Shown one piece after another: positions 1-5,807 of a stretch of DNA of 19,214 nucleotides. The stretch comes from Parvibaculum sp. (lineage in GTDB: Bacteria; Pseudomonadota; Alphaproteobacteria; Parvibaculales; Parvibaculaceae). How positions within the stretch are numbered: the first letter of the stretch is position 1; every line of letters begins with the position of its first letter. Below the pieces are notes generated by a model that was given only the letters and a program-made list of their open reading frames with translations, searched no databases and was not told the origin of the DNA. The position numbers were made by a program, and so were the translations under genes. The DNA lies in NCBI GenBank assembly GCA_020062605.1, contig JAGUWA010000013.1, positions 1 to 19,214 on the forward strand, given 5' to 3'.

Positions 1-2
1 GG

Positions 3-818
3 GGGCAGGCCGGCGAGGCGCGCAAACCCGCGCTCGATGAGGCCTCGAAGCTCGCACTCGACGCCGTTTCGCTCGAACCGCGTTTCGTGCCTGCTGTCGC
101 GCTTGCCGCTGCGCTCTGCGCGGAGACGGGGCGCATCCGCAAGGGCATGAAACTCATCGAGGATGCGTGGAGCGCCGTGCCGCACCCCGATCTCGCCGAT
201 GTCTGGCTCAATCTGATCGAAGACGAGAGCGGCTATGCGCGCGCGGAACGCGCGAAGGCCCTTGCTGCGCGCAATCCCGAAGATGTCGAGAGCCATATCC
301 TCGTCGCCCGCGGTGCGATCGGCGCGCGCGACTGGGAGGCTGCTCGTGAAGCGCTTGCGCCCCACGCGGGCCCGTTGGCAAGCGAGCTGCCTACTCAACG
401 CGTCTGCGAACTCATGGCGGAGATCGAAGAAGGCGAGTATGGCGATCGCGGCGCGGCCCGCGGCTGGCTGACACGGGCGCTGCATGCGCCGCAGGATCCG
501 CAATGGACAGGCAACGGCTATCGTTCGGCGAGGTGGTCTCCGATCAACCCGGTCACCGGCGAGTTCGATGCTCTCGAATGGACGGCGCCAGCCGGCGTGC
601 TGGCGCAGGAGGAGGCCCACACAGCTGCCGGGAAAGCCGAGGAAAGCATCGCTCCGGCCGGTGCGGAAGAGGCGCCGGAAGCTGCCGTCGACACGGTCCG
701 CGCCCTTCGCGAAGCCGGGAAGGCGAGCGAGGTACTTGCCTTCCAGCCACCCCTGCCTGACGATCCCGGTCCGGATGACGAGGGCGAGAACAGGCGGGAG
801 GGGGAACGCAAATGGTAA
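3..818 (+). CDS. hemY: HemY-type TPR membrane protein, C-terminal part (5' end outside window)
   Basis: The frame is open from the window edge, so only the last 271 codons are present. The visible part is alanine-rich helical repeat sequence of TPR type. It is followed by the alphaproteobacterial HemY signature around residues 165-185 of the fragment (RSARWSPINPVTGEFDALEW), where other HemY proteins have a W-x-P-x-x-P-x-x-G-x-x-x-x-x-x-W pattern. A low-complexity, acidic tail follows. In this lineage hemY normally sits after hemC and hemD, and the protein is an inner-membrane TPR protein whose biochemical role in haem metabolism is unsettled; it is not the protoporphyrinogen oxidase of Bacillus that shares the name. 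Its stop overlaps the start of the next gene by 7 bases, which implies translational coupling. The identification is firm at family level; the N-terminal membrane segments cannot be seen. Confidence 0.85.
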   Translation, partial: GQAGEARKPALDEASKLALDAVSLEPRFVPAVALAAALCAETGRIRKGMKLIEDAWSAVPHPDLADVWLNLIEDESGYARAERAKALAARNPEDVESHILVARGAIGARDWEAAREALAPHAGPLASELPTQRVCELMAEIEEGEYGDRGAARGWLTRALHAPQDPQWTGNGYRSARWSPINPVTGEFDALEWTAPAGVLAQEEAHTAAGKAEESIAPAGAEEAPEAAVDTVRALREAGKASEVLAFQPPLPDDPGPDDEGENRREGERKW

Positions 819-1852
819 GGCGGATACTGGCGGGCACGGTGACGCTCGTTCTGCTGGCGCTGGCGGTGATCGTGATCTCGGTGGTCCAGTTCGATTTGCC
901 GCGCGAGAAACTTGTCGGCAAATATGCGGGCGGCGCGTCGCAGTTTGTAACCTTGCCGAGCGGCGCCAGCGCGCATATGCGCGACGAGGGCAATCGCGAA
1001 GGCCCGGCGCTGGTGCTCGTGCATGGCTCCAATGCCTCACTCCACACCTGGGAGCCCTGGGTCGCGGAGCTCGGCGATACCTATCGCATCATCAGCATGG
1101 ACCTGCCGGGCCACGGACTGACGGGGCGCGTGCCGGGTGACGATTATACGCGCGCGGGCATGACGTCCTTCGTTCACGAGCTCATGGGCACGCTTCATGT
1201 CGAGCGCTTTGCGATCGCGGGCAATTCGATGGGCGGCGGGGTGGCCGCGCTCTATGCGCTGGAGCATCCCGAGCAGGTGTCAGCGCTCATTCTGGTCGAT
1301 GCCGCAGGCATTCCGTTGAAGCGCGACGATGACGACGTACCGCTCGCTTTCCGGGTAGCGGGCATGCCCGTCATCAGCCAGGTGATGCGTTACGTGCTGC
1401 CGCGCTCGCTGGTCGAGGAAGGAGTGCGCAAGGTTTTCGTCGACCAGTCGAAGGTGACGGACGAAATGGTCGCGCGCTATTTCGACCTGTCGCTGCATGA
1501 GGGCAACCGCGATGCGACGCGGATGCGTTTTGCAAGCTATGCCTCGCGCGACGAGGAAGCCTTCGCGGCGCGGCTCGGCGAGATCGAGGCGCCGGTGCTG
1601 GTCATCTGGGGTGACAAGGACGGGCTCATCCCCGTCTCGGCGGCCTACGAGTTCGAGCAGCGGATTCCGCAGGCGGAACTGGTGATTTTCGAGAATGTCG
1701 GCCACGTACCGATGGAAGAGGTGCCCGGAGAGAGCGCCGCGGCGGTTCGCGCCTTCCTCTCGAAAGGACAGGCCGAGGTTGCGGCGGGACCGGCGGAGGG
1801 CGCCGGGGAGGCCATCGATCTCCCCCTGCCGGAAAGCACGGCCGCCGAATAA
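812..1852 (+). CDS. Membrane-anchored alpha/beta-fold hydrolase
   Basis: This is a 346-residue alpha/beta hydrolase. Residues 5-26 form a single hydrophobic segment after MVRR, so the enzyme is probably anchored in the inner membrane with its catalytic domain outside the cytoplasm. The oxyanion motif HGSN lies at 71-74 and the nucleophile elbow GNSMGG places Ser139. Asp270 lies in GDKDGLIP and His298 in GHVPMEE, giving a complete Ser-Asp-His triad. A cap region spans about 170-245. The C-terminal 30 residues are alanine-, glycine- and glutamate-rich and look disordered. The substrate cannot be read from sequence; relatives include epoxide hydrolases, haloperoxidase-like esterases and C-C bond hydrolases. 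The ATG lies inside the end of hemY (overlap ATGGTAA), so the two are co-translated. No obvious terminator follows before the tRNA. Confidence 0.88.
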   Translation: MVRRILAGTVTLVLLALAVIVISVVQFDLPREKLVGKYAGGASQFVTLPSGASAHMRDEGNREGPALVLVHGSNASLHTWEPWVAELGDTYRIISMDLPGHGLTGRVPGDDYTRAGMTSFVHELMGTLHVERFAIAGNSMGGGVAALYALEHPEQVSALILVDAAGIPLKRDDDDVPLAFRVAGMPVISQVMRYVLPRSLVEEGVRKVFVDQSKVTDEMVARYFDLSLHEGNRDATRMRFASYASRDEEAFAARLGEIEAPVLVIWGDKDGLIPVSAAYEFEQRIPQAELVIFENVGHVPMEEVPGESAAAVRAFLSKGQAEVAAGPAEGAGEAIDLPLPESTAAE

Positions 1853-1885
1853 GGGCCCAAATCGCTGCAAGCCTCTTTCTCCCTG

Positions 1886-1914
1886 TTGCCAAAGCCTCGG
1901 TGGCGGGGTATCTG
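1886..1914 (+). promoter_or_regulatory. Candidate sigma-70 promoter for tRNA-Thr
   Basis: TTGCCA (1886-1891) and TATCTG (1909-1914) are separated by 17 bases. The -35 matches consensus at 5 of 6 positions and the -10 only at 3 of 6. Transcription would start near 1921, leaving a leader of about 30 bases before the mature tRNA, a normal distance. It could also be fortuitous, with the tRNA read from upstream. Confidence 0.45.
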
Positions 1915-1951
1915 AGGGCCCTCGCAGGCTGGCCGTTTCGCCGGTCCCGGC

Positions 1952-2027
1952 GCCGCTTTAGCTCAGTTGGTAGAGCACCTCATTCGTAATGAGGGGGTCG
2001 GGTGTTCGAGTCACCCAAGCGGCACCA
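1952..2027 (+). tRNA. tRNA-Thr (anticodon CGT)
   Basis: This is a full cloverleaf of 76 nt with encoded CCA. The acceptor stem GCCGCTT pairs with AAGCGGC. The D arm carries TAGCTCAGTTGGTAGAGCA, and the T arm contains GTTCGAGTC. The anticodon stem CCTCA/TGAGG encloses loop TTCGTAA, giving anticodon CGT, which reads ACG threonine codons. A discriminator A at 2024 is followed by CCA at 2025-2027. A short T run follows directly and may serve as the 3' end signal. Confidence 0.97.
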
Positions 2028-2137
2028 TTTTCCCGTCTCTATCTTTCCCGCTTTCCGTTCTGGTGTCCTACCGCCAGGCCCACTAGATTCGCGCGTGCGC
2101 AACGCGGCGGCACACATGGCGCAGATGAGGTTCCCCC

Positions 2138-3562
2138 ATGAGCGAAGCTCCTTCGGACAAGATCGCCCGCTTCGACGGCCGCATGGTGATGGTCGGCTTC
2201 GGCAGCATCGGGCAGGGCGTGCTGCCGCTTCTTCTTCGTCATATCGACATCGAACCGGACCGGATCACCATTGTTACCGCCGAGGAGCGGGGCCGGGCGG
2301 AAGCCGAGGAACTTGGCGTGAAGTTCATGGTGAGCCCGCTCAGGCAGGGCAATTATCTCTCCATTCTCGAGCCGCTTCTCTCGTCGGGGGATTTCCTCGT
2401 CAACCTTTCCGTCGATGTCTCGAGCCTTGCACTGGTCGAGTTCTGCCGTTCCAAGGGCGCGCTCTATCTCGACACCTGCATTGAGCCCTGGAGCGGGCAA
2501 TATACTGACGCGAAGCGTTCGCCGTCGCAGCGTTCCAACTATGCGCTGCGTGAGAATGCGCTGGCACTGCGCGACAAATATGAAGGCGGTCCGACGGCGA
2601 TCCTTACGCATGGCGCCAATCCCGGCCTCGTTTCGCATTTCGTCAAGCAGGCGCTGCTCGATATCGCCTGCGCGACGGGCGTCGAGACGAGCGTGCCAAA
2701 GAGCCGCGAGGAATGGGCCCGCCTTTCGGCGCGGCTCGGCATCAAGGTCATTCACATCGCCGAACGCGACACGCAGGTTTCGCCGATCCCGAAAGCGATC
2801 GGCGAATTCGTGAATACCTGGTCCGTCGACGGTTTTGTCGGCGAGGGATGCCAGCCGGCCGAGCTTGGCTGGGGTACGCATGAGCGACACTTTCCGCCGG
2901 ACGGACATTCGCATTCGAGCGGTTCGCGCTGTGCGATCTACCTTGCGCGGCCGGGCGCGTCGACGCGGGTCAGGAGCTGGACGCCGAACGAAGGACCCTA
3001 TCACGGCTGGCTCATCACGCATGGCGAGTCCATCTCGCTTGCGGACTATCTCACGATGCGGGAGGGCGATGAGGTGAAATGCCGACCGACCGTGCATTAC
3101 GCCTATCACCCCTGCCATGTCGCCGTTTTGTCGCTCCATGAACTCGCAGGCAAGAACTGGAAGGTCCAGCCGCACAAGCGGCTGATGATGGAGGAAATCA
3201 CCGAGGGCGCGGATGAACTCGGCGTGCTCCTCATGGGGCATGCCAAGGGCGCCTACTGGTACGGCTCGAATCTTTCCATCGAGGAAGCGAGGCGGCTCGT
3301 GCCGCACAACAATGCGACGAGCCTGCAGGTGACGGTGGCCGTGCTCGCGGGCGTCGTCTGGGCAATAGAGAACCCGCAACGCTGGATCACCGAGCCCGAG
3401 GAGATGGACTTTGCCCGTATCCTCGAGATCGCGCGCCCCTATCTCGGCCAGATGGTTGGTGCCTATAGCGACTGGACGCCGCTTCTCGACCGGGGACTTC
3501 TGTTCAAGGAAGACCTCGACGAAGACGATCCCTGGCAGTTCAAGAATTTCCGCGTCGTCTGA
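2138..3562 (+). CDS. hss: Homospermidine synthase
   Basis: This 474-residue protein belongs to the saccharopine-dehydrogenase-like homospermidine synthases (EC 2.5.1.44). They make sym-homospermidine from putrescine (two putrescines, or putrescine plus spermidine) through an NAD-dependent oxidation-reduction cycle in the cytoplasm. The Rossmann motif GFGSIGQG is at 20-27. The residues I remember as active-site positions in Blastochloris viridis HSS (E117, N162, E210, W229, E237, H296) are all present here one number lower: E116, N161, E209, W228, E236 and H295. Length matches the family. The start is fixed by the ribosome-binding site GATGAGG at 2124-2130, 7 bases upstream of ATG. The gene is a single unit between tRNA-Thr and a strong terminator. 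Homospermidine replaces spermidine as the main triamine in many alphaproteobacteria. Confidence 0.96.
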   Translation: MSEAPSDKIARFDGRMVMVGFGSIGQGVLPLLLRHIDIEPDRITIVTAEERGRAEAEELGVKFMVSPLRQGNYLSILEPLLSSGDFLVNLSVDVSSLALVEFCRSKGALYLDTCIEPWSGQYTDAKRSPSQRSNYALRENALALRDKYEGGPTAILTHGANPGLVSHFVKQALLDIACATGVETSVPKSREEWARLSARLGIKVIHIAERDTQVSPIPKAIGEFVNTWSVDGFVGEGCQPAELGWGTHERHFPPDGHSHSSGSRCAIYLARPGASTRVRSWTPNEGPYHGWLITHGESISLADYLTMREGDEVKCRPTVHYAYHPCHVAVLSLHELAGKNWKVQPHKRLMMEEITEGADELGVLLMGHAKGAYWYGSNLSIEEARRLVPHNNATSLQVTVAVLAGVVWAIENPQRWITEPEEMDFARILEIARPYLGQMVGAYSDWTPLLDRGLLFKEDLDEDDPWQFKNFRVV

Positions 3563-3587
3563 CGCGCTTTCATCGTGCCCGCAAACG

Positions 3588-3623
3588 GAAAGGCCGTTCC
3601 TTCGCGGGAAGGAGCGGCCTTTC
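3588..3623 (+). terminator. Intrinsic terminator after hss, probably bidirectional
   Basis: A perfect 9-bp outer stem GAAAGGCCG (3588-3596) pairs with CGGCCTTTC (3615-3623), and an inner stem TCCTT/AAGGA closes around CGCGGG. Because the A and T tracts lie on the outer ends of the stem, it can work on both strands. It separates hss from the convergent minus-strand gene at 3703-3879. Confidence 0.85.
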
Positions 3624-3702
3624 GCCTGTCGGAGGCTACCCGCCATCTTGTACGCGCCGGGGAAGGCAACCCTCAGACGAGTGGCAGGCGCGGGCAGTCT
3701 CT

Positions 3703-3879
3703 TCAGCCGTGTTGCGGTGCGCCGCGATAACGCAGGCCGGCTCTGCTCGCCCGGGGTTTATCCTTGTGGCCTTCGGCGGAGTGGTAGCTTGCTCCGCGAT
3801 AATTCAGAACAACGTCCTTCGATGGAGCCACATTGTGATCGCCGTGATGGGCGGCGCCCCTATAGGTCAGATCGGTCAT
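3703..3879 (-). CDS. 58-residue DUF4278-like YRG-repeat protein
   Basis: The 58-residue product contains three copies of a short motif: LTYRGAAHHG (4-13), LNYRGASYH (25-33) and LRYRGAPQHG (49-58). The L-x-Y-R-G-x core is the hallmark of DUF4278 domains, known mainly from small cyanobacterial and proteobacterial proteins with no assigned function. The start is set by AGGAGG five bases before the ATG at 3879-3877; an in-frame ATG 12 codons upstream lacks a ribosome-binding site and falls within the promoter's -10 region. The protein has no signal peptide or membrane segment and is rich in His, Arg and Tyr. It is divergent from the RHH/P-II fusion gene and convergent with hss. I recognise the repeat but cannot name a function; nucleic-acid or polyanion binding would suit the composition but is speculation. 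Confidence 0.75.
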   Translation of the reverse strand: MTDLTYRGAAHHGDHNVAPSKDVVLNYRGASYHSAEGHKDKPRASRAGLRYRGAPQHG

Positions 3880-3913
3880 GGAAGCCTCCTGTGCTGCCTG
3901 TATTTCTTGATAC

Positions 3914-3944
3914 ATAATATGAGTAAGATGTGTAAGTTTGTCAA
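3914..3944 (-). promoter_or_regulatory. Sigma-70 promoter for the YRG-repeat gene
   Basis: Read on the minus strand, a perfect TTGACA lies at 3944-3939. It is followed after 17 bases by CATATT (3921-3916), or after 19 bases by TATTAT (3919-3914). The surrounding 80 bases are by far the most AT-rich in the window. Transcription would start around 3909, about 30 bases before the start codon. Confidence 0.65.
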
Positions 3945-3970
3945 TAAGCTTAAAGGAAACAGATACACAT
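3928..3970. repeat. Inverted repeat flanking the divergent promoter (candidate operator)
   Basis: ATGTGTA (3928-3934) and its exact reverse complement TACACAT (3964-3970) are 29 bases apart. They bracket the -35 box of the minus-strand promoter. A perfect palindrome TAAGCTTA (3945-3952) lies at the centre, half a base off the symmetry axis of the outer repeat. The spacing of 36 bases between half-site centres is about 3.4 helical turns. This suits a dimeric or tetrameric regulator, and the neighbouring gene encodes a ribbon-helix-helix domain. Confidence 0.4.
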
Positions 3971-4087
3971 TCTTTGGACAGGCTGCCGCTCCGCTGCTAG
4001 AAAAGGGCCAACCCCTTGCGTTTCAGGCATTTTTTCCAGGTCCTCGGGGCGAAGCGTGATGTCCCGATAGTGTGTACGAGGATGAAT

Positions 4088-4585
4088 ATGGAAAAACTTG
4101 ACCAGAGAATTCAGCTGGTAGCTTCGGTCGAGTTCAACAATGTGGTTGACCGATGGCGCCGCGAGCAGGCGGACCTGCCGTCCCGGTCGGAGGCGATCCG
4201 GCGGCTTGTCCTTCACGGTCTCGAATATGAGAAGAGCTTTCCCATGCGCATGATCACCGCCATCATCCGGCCTCACAAATACGAGGAATTGCGCGATGCG
4301 CTGGTTGCCATCGGTATCGAGGGCATCACGGTCACGCAGGTTCAGGGCTTCGGCCGGCAGCGCGGGCATTCGGAGATTTATCGCGGTGCCGAATACCAGG
4401 TGATGGAAGTGCCGAAGGTCCGCATCGACGTGGCCGTGAGCGCCGAACTCGTCGAGAAAGCGGTTCGCGCGATCGAGCGCGCCGCCAGCACCGGCAAGAC
4501 CGGCGACGGCAAGATCTTCGTTCAGCCGCTTGAACAGGTGGTGCGCATCCGCACCGGCGAGACCAACGAAACCGCGCTCGGCTAA
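4088..4585 (+). CDS. Fusion of ribbon-helix-helix DNA-binding domain and P-II (GlnB/GlnK) domain
   Basis: The protein has 165 residues. Residues 1-47 match the ribbon-helix-helix fold: a short strand (RIQLVASV), helix A (EFNNVVDRWRREQ), then the typical DLPSRSEAIRRLVLHGLE second helix. Residues 53-165 are a complete P-II protein starting MRMITAIIRPHKYEE, with VQGFGRQRGH at 86-95. The T-loop YRGAEY puts Tyr103 at the uridylylation position of E. coli GlnB Tyr51. Lys110 corresponds to Lys58, TGKTGDGK (135-142) forms the B-loop, and RIRTGE is the end motif. Thus the ATP/2-oxoglutarate residues Q91, K110 and K142 are kept, while the T-loop tip reads QVMEV instead of the usual VVDFL. The start at 4088 has GAGG six bases upstream. 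No amtB or glnA lies nearby. The frame is continuous across the join; an internal ATG at 4244 could also give a free P-II domain. Likely role: DNA binding gated by nitrogen/energy signals (inference). Confidence 0.85.
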   Translation: MEKLDQRIQLVASVEFNNVVDRWRREQADLPSRSEAIRRLVLHGLEYEKSFPMRMITAIIRPHKYEELRDALVAIGIEGITVTQVQGFGRQRGHSEIYRGAEYQVMEVPKVRIDVAVSAELVEKAVRAIERAASTGKTGDGKIFVQPLEQVVRIRTGETNETALG

Positions 4586-4890
4586 CCCGCCGCAGTGCCG
4601 CTCTCGATCATTCCCGCTATTTCGTCTTCGCCGAACCCGAAATCGGCCAGAACTGCCCTCGTATGCTCGCCGATCGTGGGAGCGCGGCGGGGCTTGCGTT
4701 TTTCCTCCCCGGCCATCCGGATCGGGCTGTCCACCGTTCTCAGGCCGCCCGCACCCTCGATCTCCGGCAGCAAGCCATTCGCCGCGACCTGCCGGCATGC
4801 GAGGTGATCGCCCGGCTGGGCGATCGGTCCGAAGGTGATCGTCGCCTCTTTTACTAACGCCGCGTTTACCCGGCCGCAACGATCCCGTCC
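4582..4890 (-). pseudogene. C-terminal remnant of a CaiB/BaiF (family III) CoA-transferase
   Basis: The minus-strand frame is open from a stop at 4893-4891 to the stop at 4584-4582. It encodes about 95 residues that read as the end of a family III CoA-transferase: a segment TITFGPIAQPGDHL, then LRTVDSPIRMAG, then PTIGEHTRAVLADFGF and EDEIAGMI. Full-length members have roughly 380-410 residues, so about three quarters, including the catalytic Asp region, is missing. No start codon with a ribosome-binding site is visible: the similarity simply stops near 4850, close to the 5' end of the histidine kinase gene. Its stop codon overlaps that of the P-II fusion gene tail to tail. It is best explained as a decayed remnant left by a deletion or rearrangement. 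Confidence 0.75.
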
Positions 4891-4931
4891 CTATTCTCAG
4901 GGAAACGCAAGCAGGCGGGGAAAACCACCAG

Positions 4932-5807
4932 ATGCAGAGCCACCAGCGACGCATTTCGCCCGGCCGCCGGAAGTCGCTTCTGGCGGACTACTCGGCAAAT
5001 CTGGGCGAACTCGTCTCGCGCCGGAAGGCGGAGGCGGCATTGCGTTCGGCCAAGGTGGAATCCGACATGGCCAGCCGCACGAAGTCGGAATTCCTCGCCA
5101 ATATGAGCCATGAGCTCAGGACGCCGCTCAACGCCATCATCGGCTTCTCGGAATTCATCCAGCATATCGGGGCGAACGGACAGCCCTCCGACAAGACGGT
5201 GGAATATGCTTCCCATATAGCGGGTGCCGGCCGCCACCTGCTCAACATTATCTCGGATATCCTCGACATCTCGAAAATAGAGAGCGGCACCTTCCAGCTC
5301 ACGAAGGAGAACCGCGACCTCCGGGAGCTGATCGATGCCTGTGTCGTGCTTGTCGAACCGCGTATCCGCGAGAAGAAGCAGGTGCTGGAAATCAAGGCCG
5401 ACCCGGTCCTGCCGCAGGTGCCCGTCGATGTTCGCCGTGTCAAGCAGGTGCTGATCAACCTGCTTTCCAATGCGCACAAGTTTACGGCGGAAGGCGGGCG
5501 CATCGTGCTCGTTGCGACGCGGACGCCCGACGATGGCGCGACGATTGCCGTCGCCGATACGGGCATCGGCATGACGAAGGAACAGATCGCATACGCGATG
5601 ACGCCCTTCGGACAGGTACAGGCGAGCTACGCGCGGGGGCATGAGGGAACGGGGCTCGGCCTTCCGATTGCGGCGGCGCTAACAAAACTCCATGGCGGCG
5701 AGTTCCAGGTCTACAGCGAACCCGGGAAGGGAACGACCGTGTTCTTTACCCTGCCGCCTCTTCGCCAAGGCGAGAAATCCACGCACCATCAGGATCATCT
5801 GTCATGA
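4932..5807 (+). CDS. Sensor-less histidine kinase
   Basis: This 291-residue protein has a HisKA domain with H-box FLANMSHELRTPLNAII, giving phospho-acceptor His60. The HATPase_c domain carries N-box LINLLSNAHKF (Asn180), G1 box VADTGIGM (Asp209), F-box FGQV (Phe226) and G2 box GTGLGLP (239-245). The first 45 residues are a basic, coiled-coil-like linker with no membrane segment, PAS or GAF domain, so it should be cytoplasmic and receive its signal from a partner. The ATG lacks a strong ribosome-binding site (GGGGA is 12 bases away) and the frame stays open upstream past 4851, so a longer N-terminus, or an N-terminally truncated gene, is possible. The stop overlaps the next start (ATGA), coupling it to the ATPase gene. 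No response regulator is present in the window. Confidence 0.88.
   Translation: MQSHQRRISPGRRKSLLADYSANLGELVSRRKAEAALRSAKVESDMASRTKSEFLANMSHELRTPLNAIIGFSEFIQHIGANGQPSDKTVEYASHIAGAGRHLLNIISDILDISKIESGTFQLTKENRDLRELIDACVVLVEPRIREKKQVLEIKADPVLPQVPVDVRRVKQVLINLLSNAHKFTAEGGRIVLVATRTPDDGATIAVADTGIGMTKEQIAYAMTPFGQVQASYARGHEGTGLGLPIAAALTKLHGGEFQVYSEPGKGTTVFFTLPPLRQGEKSTHHQDHLS

Noticed and set aside
1914..1923. GAGGGCCCTC palindrome before tRNA-Thr
   Set aside because: A short GC palindrome of this size is expected by chance in this composition and has no T tract.
1952..2027. tRNA-Thr as an integration site of a mobile element
   Set aside because: No integrase gene and no repeated copy of the tRNA 3' end was seen in the window.
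2039..3646. Long minus-strand open frame opposite homospermidine synthase
   Set aside because: It is antisense to a gene with an intact active site, has no family features and shows the Arg/His/Asp-rich composition of antisense frames in GC-rich DNA.
4016..4087. Upstream extension of the RHH/P-II gene to an ATG at 4016
   Set aside because: It adds 24 residues (MRFRHFFQVLGAKRDV...) that are not part of an RHH domain and has no ribosome-binding site; GAGG at 4078 supports 4088.
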